64,000 nt of DNA from Pseudomonas sp. S30 (GTDB lineage Bacteria; Pseudomonadota; Gammaproteobacteria; Pseudomonadales; Pseudomonadaceae): the NCBI RefSeq assembly GCF_016518545.1, contig NZ_JACVTO010000023.1, positions 1 to 64,000 of the forward strand. The letters are read 5' to 3'. Shown piece by piece: positions 43,647 to 51,627 of the stretch (positions within the stretch are counted from its first letter, which is position 1; every line of letters begins with the position of its first letter). The notes under the pieces are model-generated. The model saw only the letters and a list, made by a program, of their open reading frames with translations. It searched no databases and was not told the origin of the DNA. A program made the position numbers and the translations under genes.

Positions 43647-44873
43647 TCATCCACCGTGTCCGTTCACCGACCAGCATACCGGCAAGGCGCGCGGCCCGCG
43701 GAAATTAGGCACGTAGCGCCATTGCACGGCGTCGGCTGCCACCGCCAGGCGCAATTCCGGACAACGCCTGAGCAAGGTGTTCAAGGCGATTTCCAGTTCC
43801 TGCCTGGCCAACGAAGCGCCCAGGCAATGATGAGCTCCCTTGCCGAACGACAGGTGCGGGCACGCCGCCCGGGTGATGTCGAAGGTATCGGGGCGCTCGC
43901 ACAGCGCCGGGTCGCGGTTGGCCGACCCCACCACCGCCATCAGCAGTTGCCCGCGTTGCAGAGACTGCCCCGCCAGCTCAGTATCCCGGGTCACGAAACG
44001 CACCATGGCCCGCTCCACCGAACAATCGTAACGCAGCAGCTCCTCCACGGCAGCGGGCATCGACCGTGGATCGTCGCGCAAACGCCACAGCGCCTGGGGA
44101 TGCTGCACAAGCAGGTAGACCGCGTTGCCGATCATCGACGCCGCCGTCTCGTGTCCGGCGACGATCAGCAAGGCGATCATGCTGCACAGCTCACTGTCGC
44201 TGAGCGCCTTGCCCTCTTCCTCCACCTGCACCAACGCCGACACCAGGTCATCGCCAGGGCTGGCCCGCCGCTGCTCGACCAAGGCCAGCATGTAGTGCGC
44301 GAACTCGCCATAACAGCGCTGCAATGCGCTCAGGTCGTGACCCACCTGCTGGACGATCAGCTGCGACCAGCGGCGAAAGTCGTCCCGGTCCTGCGCAGGC
44401 ACGCCCAGCAGCTCGGCGATGACGATGATCGACAACGGGAACGCGAACTGCTTCACGACATCCATGTGACCCTCTGGCCCGACCTGGTCGAGCAAGGTCT
44501 CGGCGATCTGCTCGATACGTGGGCGCAGCGTATTGACCGCCTTGAGCGTGAACGCCTTGTTCACCAGCCGACGCAAACGCCGATGCTGCTCGCCATCACG
44601 GTTGAGCATATGCTCGTTGAGAAACGCGATGGCCTGCTCACCGCCCATCATCGCCGCGAACTGCGCGCTGATACGCCCCGGGTCACGGGCGAACCGCTCG
44701 CTGTCCAGCAGCACCGTCTCGACCTCCCGGGCGCCGGTCACATACCAGATCGGTAACTGCCCTGGCGGCTGGCTGAGGAACACCGGCGCGACATCGCGCA
44801 ACGTCGCGTAGTGCCGATAGGCAGCATTACGAAAGGCCTCGCTGTTGAAGTCGAGGGTGGATTCGAAGGCCAT
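43647..44873 (-). CDS. Cytochrome P450
   Basis: A 408-residue soluble class I bacterial P450. The I-helix AGHETAAS (oxygen-binding AGxxT), K-helix EELLR (ExxR) and heme loop FGKGAHHCLGASLAR with the cysteine ligand are all intact, so it should be active. General similarity is to CYP107/CYP102-like secondary-metabolite P450s; no ferredoxin or reductase gene is adjacent, so electrons must come from elsewhere. The start ATG 44873 has GGAG upstream. It lies inside the secretion island, divergent from an esterase gene with which it probably shares the 141-base promoter region. Confidence 0.92.
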   Translation of the reverse strand: MAFESTLDFNSEAFRNAAYRHYATLRDVAPVFLSQPPGQLPIWYVTGAREVETVLLDSERFARDPGRISAQFAAMMGGEQAIAFLNEHMLNRDGEQHRRLRRLVNKAFTLKAVNTLRPRIEQIAETLLDQVGPEGHMDVVKQFAFPLSIIVIAELLGVPAQDRDDFRRWSQLIVQQVGHDLSALQRCYGEFAHYMLALVEQRRASPGDDLVSALVQVEEEGKALSDSELCSMIALLIVAGHETAASMIGNAVYLLVQHPQALWRLRDDPRSMPAAVEELLRYDCSVERAMVRFVTRDTELAGQSLQRGQLLMAVVGSANRDPALCERPDTFDITRAACPHLSFGKGAHHCLGASLARQELEIALNTLLRRCPELRLAVAADAVQWRYVPNFRGPRALPVCWSVNGHGG

Positions 44874-44954
44874 GGACAGGCTCCAGGGTGAGGATCGTTG
44901 CCCTTGAGTGGCCCGACTCGCAGAAAAGATCCCCTCTGGCGTGACTCGGCAGGA

Positions 44955-44983
44955 TGAACCGTTTGCAGCGGCGCGCTCACTCA
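44955..44983 (+). promoter_or_regulatory. Near-perfect hrp box of the esterase gene
   Basis: TGAACC (one mismatch from GGAACC) at 44955-44960 and TCACTCA at 44977-44983 with 16 bases between. The same TCACTCA -10 half is used at the hopM operon box. It ends 31 bases before the ATG at 45015. Confidence 0.6.
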
Positions 44984-45014
44984 AAGGGACCTTCGCCCCT
45001 TCGAGAAACCGACC

Positions 45015-46172
45015 ATGACCTCCCCTGCCCTCGTCCATGGCCAGTGCCACCCTCGCTTCGAGCCCGTGCGCACGGCCTTCGCTGAACTGATGCAAAGCCC
45101 CTTCGAACGCGGCGCTGCCCTGTGCCTGCAAATCGACGGCGAAACCGTCGTCGACCTCTGGGCAGGGCAGGCCGGCCCCGAGGCGGACCGCCTCTGGCAT
45201 CAGGACACGCTGCTGAACCTGTTTTCCTGCACCAAGCCGTTCACCGCAGTGGCGATCATGCAAATGGTGGGTGAAGGGCGACTGGACCTCGATGCGCCGC
45301 TGTGCCAGTACTGGCCAGCCTTCGCCGAGGCTGGCAAGGCCTCGATCACCCTGCGCCAGGTGCTGTGCCACCGGGCCGGGCTGCCCGCGCTGCGCGCACC
45401 CCTGGCGCCGCACACCCTGTATGACTGGGACGCCATGGCGCAGTTGATCGCCACGGAGCAGCCCTGGGCCGCTGCCGGTGAACGCCAGACCTACTCGCCC
45501 CTGCTGTTCGGCTGGATCCTGGGCGAGCTGCTGCAGCGGGTAGACGGCGTACCACCGGCCCAGAGCATTTGTCAGCGTGTGGCCGCGCCCCTGGGACTGG
45601 ACTTCCACCTCGGCCTGGACGACGCGACCATGACCCGCTGCGCCTTCATGGCGCGCACCCGCGAAGACATCGTCGATCCCGCCTTCGCCCGGGTACTGCA
45701 GGACGTGCTGACCAGGCCGACAGCCATGAGCGCCCTGGCCTTCGCCAATCCGCCAATGGTCCTGGGACGCAGCAACGAGGCCGGCTGGAAGCGCATGACC
45801 CAACCCGCTGCCAATGGCCACGGCAACGCCCGCAGCCTGGCGACCTTCTACACAGGCCTGCTCGACGGACGCCTGTTGGAGTCGCCGATGCTCAATGAAA
45901 TGCTGCGCGAACACAGCGCCGAGTACGATCCCACCTTGCAGACCCCGGCTCGCTTCGGCCTCGGGGTGATGCTCGACCAGCCGAACGTGACCAATGGCAG
46001 CTATGGCATGGGCCGCGAGGCCTTCGGTCACATGGGCGCCGGCGGTACGGTCGGTTTCGCCGATCCGCAGCGCGGCGTGGCCTTCGGCTTCGCCTGCAAC
46101 ACGATCGGTTCCTATGTACTCATGGACCCTCGCGCTCGCCAACTGGCCAGCGCCGCCGCCCACTGCCTGTAG
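45015..46172 (+). CDS. Serine hydrolase of the beta-lactamase/EstB family (family VIII esterase)
   Basis: A 385-residue serine hydrolase. The catalytic SxxK is SCTK (near residue 71), the tyrosine motif is YSP (in place of YxN) near 160, and the third motif is HMGAGG near 340. That layout is typical of EstB-type esterases and LovD-like acyltransferases, which act on small esters or transfer acyl groups to natural products. No signal peptide is seen, so it is cytoplasmic. It may act with the divergent P450 and the GNAT. A near-perfect hrp box lies upstream. Confidence 0.88.
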   Translation: MTSPALVHGQCHPRFEPVRTAFAELMQSPFERGAALCLQIDGETVVDLWAGQAGPEADRLWHQDTLLNLFSCTKPFTAVAIMQMVGEGRLDLDAPLCQYWPAFAEAGKASITLRQVLCHRAGLPALRAPLAPHTLYDWDAMAQLIATEQPWAAAGERQTYSPLLFGWILGELLQRVDGVPPAQSICQRVAAPLGLDFHLGLDDATMTRCAFMARTREDIVDPAFARVLQDVLTRPTAMSALAFANPPMVLGRSNEAGWKRMTQPAANGHGNARSLATFYTGLLDGRLLESPMLNEMLREHSAEYDPTLQTPARFGLGVMLDQPNVTNGSYGMGREAFGHMGAGGTVGFADPQRGVAFGFACNTIGSYVLMDPRARQLASAAAHCL

Positions 46173-46217
46173 TCGTCCCGAGGCTGGACGCCCGTCCTGT
46201 TCACGCCGCGAGCAGGC

Positions 46218-47327
46218 TCAGGCGCCCGGTGGCTCGTTGGCCTGGGCGATGGCGTCGGAGTCGGCCGACACCGCCGGCGCCGCGACAGGCCCAACCTCTG
46301 GATACTGTGCCGCCCTGACGATCATGTCCGGCTGCGCGGTCAGCCGGGCCGAGGCAGTCACGGGCAGCAGCAGCCGTCCACTGGCCTGCCCTCGGGCAGC
46401 CGGATTGAGCAGGCGCAGTTCACGCTCATGCACCCCGGACAACTGCGCCAGGTGCGCAAGGTTCACCGGCTCCTGCAGAGCGAGCATCTGGAAGTACGGC
46501 TGGTCGGCGATAGGCACCAGCTCGACACCATACTCGGCGGGCGCATTCACCAGCTGCGACAGCGCCAGTAGCCGCGGCACATAGTTCTGCGTCTCGCCCG
46601 GCAGCGACAGGTCCCAGTACCGGGTCGCCAGGCCACGGGCCTGGTTACGCGAGATGGCCTCGCGCACCCGTCCCTCCCCGGCGTTATAGGCGGCCAGCGC
46701 CAGGAGCCAGTCGCCCTGGAAATAATCGTGCAGGTACGCCAGGTAATCCAGCGCCGCGCGGGTGGACGACGGAATGTCCCGACGCTCGTCATAGCCGGCG
46801 CGTTGCTGCAACTGGAAACGCCGCCCGGTGGCGGGTACGAACTGCCACAGCCCCATGGCCTGGGCCGACGACTGTGCCGAGGGGTTGAAGCCGCTTTCGA
46901 TGGCAGGCAGCAGGGCCAGCTCCAGCGGCATGTTGCGCTTGCTCAACTCGCCGACGATGAAATGCAGGTAGCGGCTGCCGGCATGCCCGGTCTGGGTGAG
47001 AAACCCCGGCCGCGCCATCAGCCAGCGGCGCTGTTCGTCGACTCGGGTCACGTCGCCAGTGGCGCCCAGCAGCGAAAAACCCTGGCGCATGCGCGTCCAC
47101 AGGCTGCCATCGGCGGCCACCGGCCGCTCCTGGATCTGCACCCGCTCCTGCGCCACCACCGTGCGCCAGCGCAGTTGCGAGCGGTAGTGCTCAGCGGCGA
47201 GCGGGTGGTCCAGGTTCAGCGGCGGTTCGAGGTGCTGGCAGCCGTGCAGGAGGGCGGCCATGGCCAGCACGGGCACCGCCCTGGGGGCAGCACGACAGAC
47301 CGACGAGGCGAGAAATGAACGGGACAT
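46218..47327 (-). CDS. MltD-like lytic transglycosylase lipoprotein in the HrpL regulon
   Basis: A 369-residue outer-membrane lipoprotein with lipobox LLHGC (cysteine 30). The goose-lysozyme-like SLT domain contains the catalytic glutamate in ALLPAIESGFNPSAQSSAQA and continues GLWQFVPATG and ALAAYNAGEGRV. A hydrophobic C-terminal part has one LysM-like segment with weak support (VNLAHLAQLSGVHERELRLLN). It cleaves murein and probably lets the secretion apparatus or pilus pass through the wall. A perfect hrp box lies upstream, divergent from the chaperone-effector pair. Confidence 0.9.
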   Translation of the reverse strand: MSRSFLASSVCRAAPRAVPVLAMAALLHGCQHLEPPLNLDHPLAAEHYRSQLRWRTVVAQERVQIQERPVAADGSLWTRMRQGFSLLGATGDVTRVDEQRRWLMARPGFLTQTGHAGSRYLHFIVGELSKRNMPLELALLPAIESGFNPSAQSSAQAMGLWQFVPATGRRFQLQQRAGYDERRDIPSSTRAALDYLAYLHDYFQGDWLLALAAYNAGEGRVREAISRNQARGLATRYWDLSLPGETQNYVPRLLALSQLVNAPAEYGVELVPIADQPYFQMLALQEPVNLAHLAQLSGVHERELRLLNPAARGQASGRLLLPVTASARLTAQPDMIVRAAQYPEVGPVAAPAVSADSDAIAQANEPPGA

Positions 47328-47358
47328 GAGCGGTCGACCTTGAATGAAGTGGCGCCCA

Positions 47359-47387
47359 TGGGTGGCCAATACCAGGACGACGGTTCC
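47359..47387 (-). promoter_or_regulatory. hrp box of the transglycosylase gene
   Basis: On the minus strand GGAACC (47382-47387) and CCACCCA (47359-47365) with a 16-base spacer. It is 31 bases from the transglycosylase ATG and back to back with the chaperone-effector box at 47413. Confidence 0.95.
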
Positions 47388-47412
47388 CCGCAGCCGACCC
47401 GAACCTGACCGT

Positions 47413-47440
47413 GGAACCGAAATGTCGCCAGCGTCACTCA
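47413..47440 (+). promoter_or_regulatory. hrp box of the chaperone-effector operon
   Basis: GGAACC at 47413-47418 and TCACTCA at 47434-47440 with a 15-base spacer, one mismatch in the first base of the -10 half. It is 50 bases before the chaperone ATG. Confidence 0.88.
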
Positions 47441-47490
47441 TCAGGTGCAGCAGGCGCCTTTCGCGCCTGGATGACACCACGAGGTCAATC

Positions 47491-47982
47491 ATGGCGGCAC
47501 CCTCCTATTGCAGGCTGATCGATCAGCTCTGCGCTATCACGATGATCCCCTGCCCCAGTGCGTTCTACGAACAGACCAACCTGTCGGTCAAGGAAGTCGA
47601 CTTTTCCCTCAAGCATACCCCCGGCCCGGGCGAGGGTGACGTGTTCATCTACGCCAGCTTCGGACCCTTGCCCACCGCCAATCGCGAAGCCGTTCTGCAA
47701 CGGCTGCTGGAAACCAACCTCTATCTGCTCAGCGGGCCTCACTGCCCCTCGCTGTCGTACAACAGCGAGAGTGGCCACGTGATCCTGATCGGTCACGTGC
47801 CGCTGGACGACCTGGCTGCCGAGCACTTGCTGGGGCTACTGGGCGGTATCGCCGACATGGCCTCGAACTGGCGCATTAATTACTTTCTGGATGCCTCACA
47901 ACCCCACCGCCAACCGACCCCCGTGCAGGCGTCTACCCCTCTCAACCGCCCGTCAGGCCTGAGCAACGCCTTGGCGCAATAG
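47491..47982 (+). CDS. shcM: Type III chaperone (ShcM-like) of the HopM1-like effector
   Basis: A 163-residue CesT-type chaperone: an N-terminal helical segment (CRLIDQLCAITMIP), strands around VKEVDFSLKHTPGPGEGDVF and the helix REAVLQRLLETNLYLLSGPH. The place, just before the effector gene with 10 bases between, is that of shcM before hopM1 in P. syringae. The ATG at 47491 has GAGG upstream; an earlier ATG at 47344 would cross the hrp box. Confidence 0.82.
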   Translation: MAAPSYCRLIDQLCAITMIPCPSAFYEQTNLSVKEVDFSLKHTPGPGEGDVFIYASFGPLPTANREAVLQRLLETNLYLLSGPHCPSLSYNSESGHVILIGHVPLDDLAAEHLLGLLGGIADMASNWRINYFLDASQPHRQPTPVQASTPLNRPSGLSNALAQ

Positions 47983-47992
47983 GAGAAACAGC

Positions 47993-50122
47993 ATGGCAGA
48001 TCTATCCGTAAGCCAGGGCCAAAGCCTGGCAGCCTTGCGTCAGCAATCGGACGACGCGATCACACCGGTAACGGCCCACCTCTCAGGGCAGGTTCGTCCC
48101 TCCACCACGCCCCTGGTGCCTTACCATTTCACCGGCGCACCCAGCCAGACCCATCAGCAGGCACTGGCCAGCAAGCATGAACGCTTGCAGGGATTGATCA
48201 GCGGGCTAAGCAAGCAGGACCGGGAGGCCAATCCCATCGGTTTCGCTCGCGAGCAGATGAAGCTCGAAGGCGAGGCGCTGGCCTCTGCACCGGGCATGGG
48301 CTTCAAGGATATGCACCAGCAACTGGCTGGGCTGGGTGGCACGCCCCATGCCATGCTGTCAGGCCGTGAGGAGACCCAAGCCTTCATCGCCGATTTCGAC
48401 AGCTACCTGGGCAAGAGTGCCGAGACCCGCCAACAGGACGGCGGTTTCGGTGCGCTCTGGGACGCTCACTGCGAACGGGTGGGCGATACCCTTGGCGCGT
48501 ACCATTCGCTGTGTCAGGAAGTGATCGAAAAATCCCAGAGCCACGAAGACCTGCCGCATCTGCACCGTAGCCATGAAGCCTTCCGTGGCTACGCCAAAGG
48601 CGTGGTGAAGACCATGACCGAAGACATGCCGGCGCGTCTGAACACCTTCCTGCAAAGCCGTATCGATCATGCGCAAGCGGCTGCGGGCAATACCCAGCTG
48701 TCCGTGACCGAGCAGCAGCAAGCGCATACCGAGTTGACTCAACTGCAGGCGGTGCGCACCGAGCTTCGAGCGTTCATCGAAAAAGACCAAGAGCAGCCGG
48801 CGACGTCCACCCCGCTCGACCAGGCGACCAAGGCCAACAAGCCGCTGGACAACGCCCTGAAGAACGTCGCTCGCGAGGACCATATCGCCGAACTCAAGAC
48901 CCACTCGGGCTTCGTCACCGGTCTTGCGGTGTTCGCTGACGCAGGCATTCCCCAGGGCGTCGCGTCGGCCGGGCACTTCGGTGCAAGTACCTCGGCGATC
49001 GATGAGCAGATGGCCGGTGCCCCGTTCGCCCAGCACCTGGCCGCCACTTCGACGGTCCTCGGCGCCTCGCACAAGGTGATCAGCGACGGTATTCGGCCAT
49101 TCGTCCAGGCGGCCGTGGACAAGACCATCGGCAGGGGGCTGGCCAAGGTCGACCCCATGTCCGTCTATCCACAGCCCCTGAAAGACATCACCAAGGACGG
49201 GCTGCGCGTCGCCAACCCGAACTTCGACGCGCTCAAGACCAGCCAGAAAGACAAGCGCGACGATTTCAAGCGGCTTCAGAACGCCAACAACTTCGGCACC
49301 ATGAGCGGCGACTTCGCCGGCTATCTGGCCTTCGGTACCGCCCATGCGGTGCGCGAGCTGTTGAATCAGTTCGCCTCGGTGAACGCTTCAGGCATCGGCG
49401 CACGTTCGCTCGCGTCCGCGGCGGGCGGCATGTTCATGGCCGGTGGCCAGGCCGTGGCCAAGTACAGCCAGACCCACGGCGAGGAGCGCATTCCCACCTA
49501 CCGTGTCACCCAGGAGAACCGCGATTGGGGCGAAGTGATGCCCAGCACGCTGCGCGATGCGGTCGGCAAGCTCAACCCCGCCAACATGACCAACCTCAGC
49601 GACTTGCTCGGGCGGATAACCGGCGCAAGTCCCGGGGTCGCCATGCGCATGGGAGCTGGGGATGCCGCTGCCGTCGGTGAGAACGCCGCTGACAAGGAAA
49701 AGATGGAGCAGGTGATCACCACGTTCTTCTCATCGGGACTGACCTTGCTGCCGTTCTTCGCCAACGCCGTGGCGGCGCCTCTGGAGAACAAGGCCTTGCA
49801 TGGCAAGGACGAGCTCGCCAAGCGCCCGGGCGTCGCGATGCAGAACGTTCTGCATCCCGATCGCGAGACCCTGCCGCACACGCAACCGGTCGGCGTGCGA
49901 CGCAACCTGGAGAACATCTATCACGTGACCCGGGGGCTGACCCAAGTGGTGCCGCAGACCACGGTCGGAGTGGTCAATATGGCCAGCGACGCGATCAGCA
50001 GCGGTGTCAGGAACCTGAGGCGACCGGCCGCCGACGACTCCGTCGAACTGGCCGAGCGCGGCAAGTCCACGCCGCAGAGCAAACCCACGGGTGAAGGACC
50101 CTCCAGCAGCAAACCCGCCTGA
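47993..50122 (+). CDS. hopM: HopM1-family type III effector (RopM-like)
   Basis: A 709-residue protein, close to P. syringae HopM1 (712). The C-terminal third matches the HopM1 pattern that I recall: a HPDRETLPHT segment (HopM1 HPNRESLPHT), then ENIYHVTRG (ENAYHMGRG), and earlier GYLAFGTAHAVRELLNQ and IGARSLASAAGG. The N-terminus is polar, Ser/Gln-rich and fits a secretion signal. HopM1 acts in plant cells on trafficking of vesicles and water-soaking; whether this protein does so is inference. It is preceded by its chaperone and ends at a strong stem-loop. Confidence 0.85.
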   Translation: MADLSVSQGQSLAALRQQSDDAITPVTAHLSGQVRPSTTPLVPYHFTGAPSQTHQQALASKHERLQGLISGLSKQDREANPIGFAREQMKLEGEALASAPGMGFKDMHQQLAGLGGTPHAMLSGREETQAFIADFDSYLGKSAETRQQDGGFGALWDAHCERVGDTLGAYHSLCQEVIEKSQSHEDLPHLHRSHEAFRGYAKGVVKTMTEDMPARLNTFLQSRIDHAQAAAGNTQLSVTEQQQAHTELTQLQAVRTELRAFIEKDQEQPATSTPLDQATKANKPLDNALKNVAREDHIAELKTHSGFVTGLAVFADAGIPQGVASAGHFGASTSAIDEQMAGAPFAQHLAATSTVLGASHKVISDGIRPFVQAAVDKTIGRGLAKVDPMSVYPQPLKDITKDGLRVANPNFDALKTSQKDKRDDFKRLQNANNFGTMSGDFAGYLAFGTAHAVRELLNQFASVNASGIGARSLASAAGGMFMAGGQAVAKYSQTHGEERIPTYRVTQENRDWGEVMPSTLRDAVGKLNPANMTNLSDLLGRITGASPGVAMRMGAGDAAAVGENAADKEKMEQVITTFFSSGLTLLPFFANAVAAPLENKALHGKDELAKRPGVAMQNVLHPDRETLPHTQPVGVRRNLENIYHVTRGLTQVVPQTTVGVVNMASDAISSGVRNLRRPAADDSVELAERGKSTPQSKPTGEGPSSSKPA

Positions 50123-50127
50123 TCCCT

Positions 50128-50160
50128 CCGTCGGCCCCGTGCTCGCGCAGGGGCCGACGG
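50128..50160 (+). terminator. Stem-loop after the effector gene
   Basis: An 11-bp perfect inverted repeat (CCGTCGGCCCC at 50128-50138, complement at 50150-50160) starts six bases past the stop codon. It marks the right edge of the secretion island. Confidence 0.7.
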
Positions 50161-50302
50161 CCGGGATCCCGTCGGCATGAATTGGCAGTGGTCCTCGCAC
50201 AGGCGAGCGGGTATAACGGCGAACCGAAGCGCTGGCGTCAGGTCTGATCCGAAGGTCGACCCCCATCGCCCCGTTCCCGCTGTCATACTCCCGGAGATTC
50301 AC

Positions 50303-50722
50303 ATGCGCATCCCCTCCCGTGTCCTCGGTGGTGCCCTCATCGCCGCCCTGCTGGCCCAACTCACGGCCTGCGGCACCATCATCTACCCCGACCGCCGCGG
50401 CCAGATCGAAGGCAAGATCGATCCGGTGGTGGCGGTGATGGACGCCATCGGCATCCTGTTCTGGGTACTGCCCGGCCTGATCGCCTTCGGCGTCGACTTC
50501 GCCACCGGCGCCATCTACTATCCTGGCGGCAAGACCGCGCAGATCGACCCGGCCAAGCTCAAGCCCGCCGTGGACGCCCAGGGTCACGTCGATCGCCTCA
50601 AGCTGCAGGCCATCCTCGAAAGCGAGCTGGGCCAGCGCCTGCCACTGGACGATCCGCGCCTGATCCAACACCGCGGCAGCGTCGAGCAACTGGCCGCCTA
50701 TGGCCTGGTACCCGCGGCCTGA
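50303..50722 (+). CDS. Small conserved lipoprotein
   Basis: A 139-residue lipoprotein with lipobox LTAC (cysteine 23) followed by GTIIYPDRRGQIEGKIDPVV and a hydrophobic segment near residues 50-72 (FWVLPGLIAFGVDFATGAIY). This type of small lipoprotein is common in Pseudomonas, with function unknown. The ATG at 50303 has CCGGAG upstream. It is followed by a CDF transporter 24 bases later. Confidence 0.8.
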   Translation: MRIPSRVLGGALIAALLAQLTACGTIIYPDRRGQIEGKIDPVVAVMDAIGILFWVLPGLIAFGVDFATGAIYYPGGKTAQIDPAKLKPAVDAQGHVDRLKLQAILESELGQRLPLDDPRLIQHRGSVEQLAAYGLVPAA

Positions 50723-50746
50723 TCCGCATCGCCCAGGAGGCTGGCC

Positions 50747-51616
50747 ATGACCGTCACCGCCGAACACCAGCGCTTGCTGCGCCTGGCCACCCGGGCCTCG
50801 CTGTCGGTGGCCAGTATCCTGGTCCTGGCCAAGGCCGTGGCCTGGTGGATGAGCGGCTCGGTGAGCCTGCTCGCCGGCCTTACCGACTCGGTGCTGGACG
50901 CAGTCGCCTCCTTCCTCAACCTGCTGGCCGTGCACTACGCGCTGCGTCCGGCCGATGACGATCACCGCTTTGGCCACGGCAAGGCCGAGGCCCTGGCCGG
51001 CATGGCCCAGGCGCTGTTCATCGCGGTCAGTGCGGTGCTCATCGGCCTGCAGGCGGTGGAGCGCCTGCAAGCGCCGCAGCCGCTGGGTGACACCGGCGCC
51101 GGCATTGCCGTGATGCTGCTGTCGCTGGTGCTGACCGTGGCGCTGCTGGCGTTCCAGCGCAAAGTGGTGCGTGTGACCGGCTCCACCGCCGTGCGCGCCG
51201 ACTCGCTGCATTACCGCTCCGATCTGCTGCTCAACGCCAGCATCCTGCTGGCGCTGCTGCTGGCGCGCGTGGGTTGGCCGCAACTCGATGCCCTCTTCGG
51301 CCTGGGCATCGCCCTGTACATCCTGTGGAGCGCGGTGCAGATCGCCCGCGAGAGCACCGCCATCCTCATGGACCAGGAACTGCCAGGCGAGGTGGTCGAG
51401 CGCATGCAGGCGCTGGCCGCAGCCATCCCCCAGGTGCAGGGCGTGCACGACGTGCGCACGCGGGTATCAGGCAGTCACTGGTTCGTCCAGCTGCACCTGG
51501 AGCTGCCCGCCGAGATGCCCTTGCACGAGGCCCATGAGCGCTGTGTGCAGGCCTCGGCGGCGATCCGCGAGGCCTATCCACGGGCCGATGTGACGGTGCA
51601 TGCCGATCCGGTGTGA
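50747..51616 (+). CDS. Cation diffusion facilitator (FieF/YiiP-like)
   Basis: A 289-residue CDF transporter that exports Fe2+/Zn2+ in exchange for protons. Six membrane segments, the metal site of helix 2 (LLAGLTDSVLDAVASF), the DDHRFGHGKAEALAG motif, the helix-5 site HYRSDLLLNASILLAL and a C-terminal cytoplasmic domain with the HVRTRVSG-type sequence (VRTRVSGSHWFVQLHLELP). Metal specificity is not decided by sequence alone. Confidence 0.92.
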   Translation: MTVTAEHQRLLRLATRASLSVASILVLAKAVAWWMSGSVSLLAGLTDSVLDAVASFLNLLAVHYALRPADDDHRFGHGKAEALAGMAQALFIAVSAVLIGLQAVERLQAPQPLGDTGAGIAVMLLSLVLTVALLAFQRKVVRVTGSTAVRADSLHYRSDLLLNASILLALLLARVGWPQLDALFGLGIALYILWSAVQIARESTAILMDQELPGEVVERMQALAAAIPQVQGVHDVRTRVSGSHWFVQLHLELPAEMPLHEAHERCVQASAAIREAYPRADVTVHADPV

Positions 51617-51627
51617 AGCGGCCGGTT

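Noticed and set aside
44905..44932. hrp box for the P450 gene (minus strand)
   Set aside because: The -10 half CCACTCA is exact but the -35 half GGATCT has only four of six matches; too weak to list as a feature, though noted in a finding.
43647..46163. Single 838-codon minus-strand ORF including the P450
   Set aside because: The extra part is antisense to the esterase; the P450 start at 44873 has a proper ribosome binding site and gives the family length.
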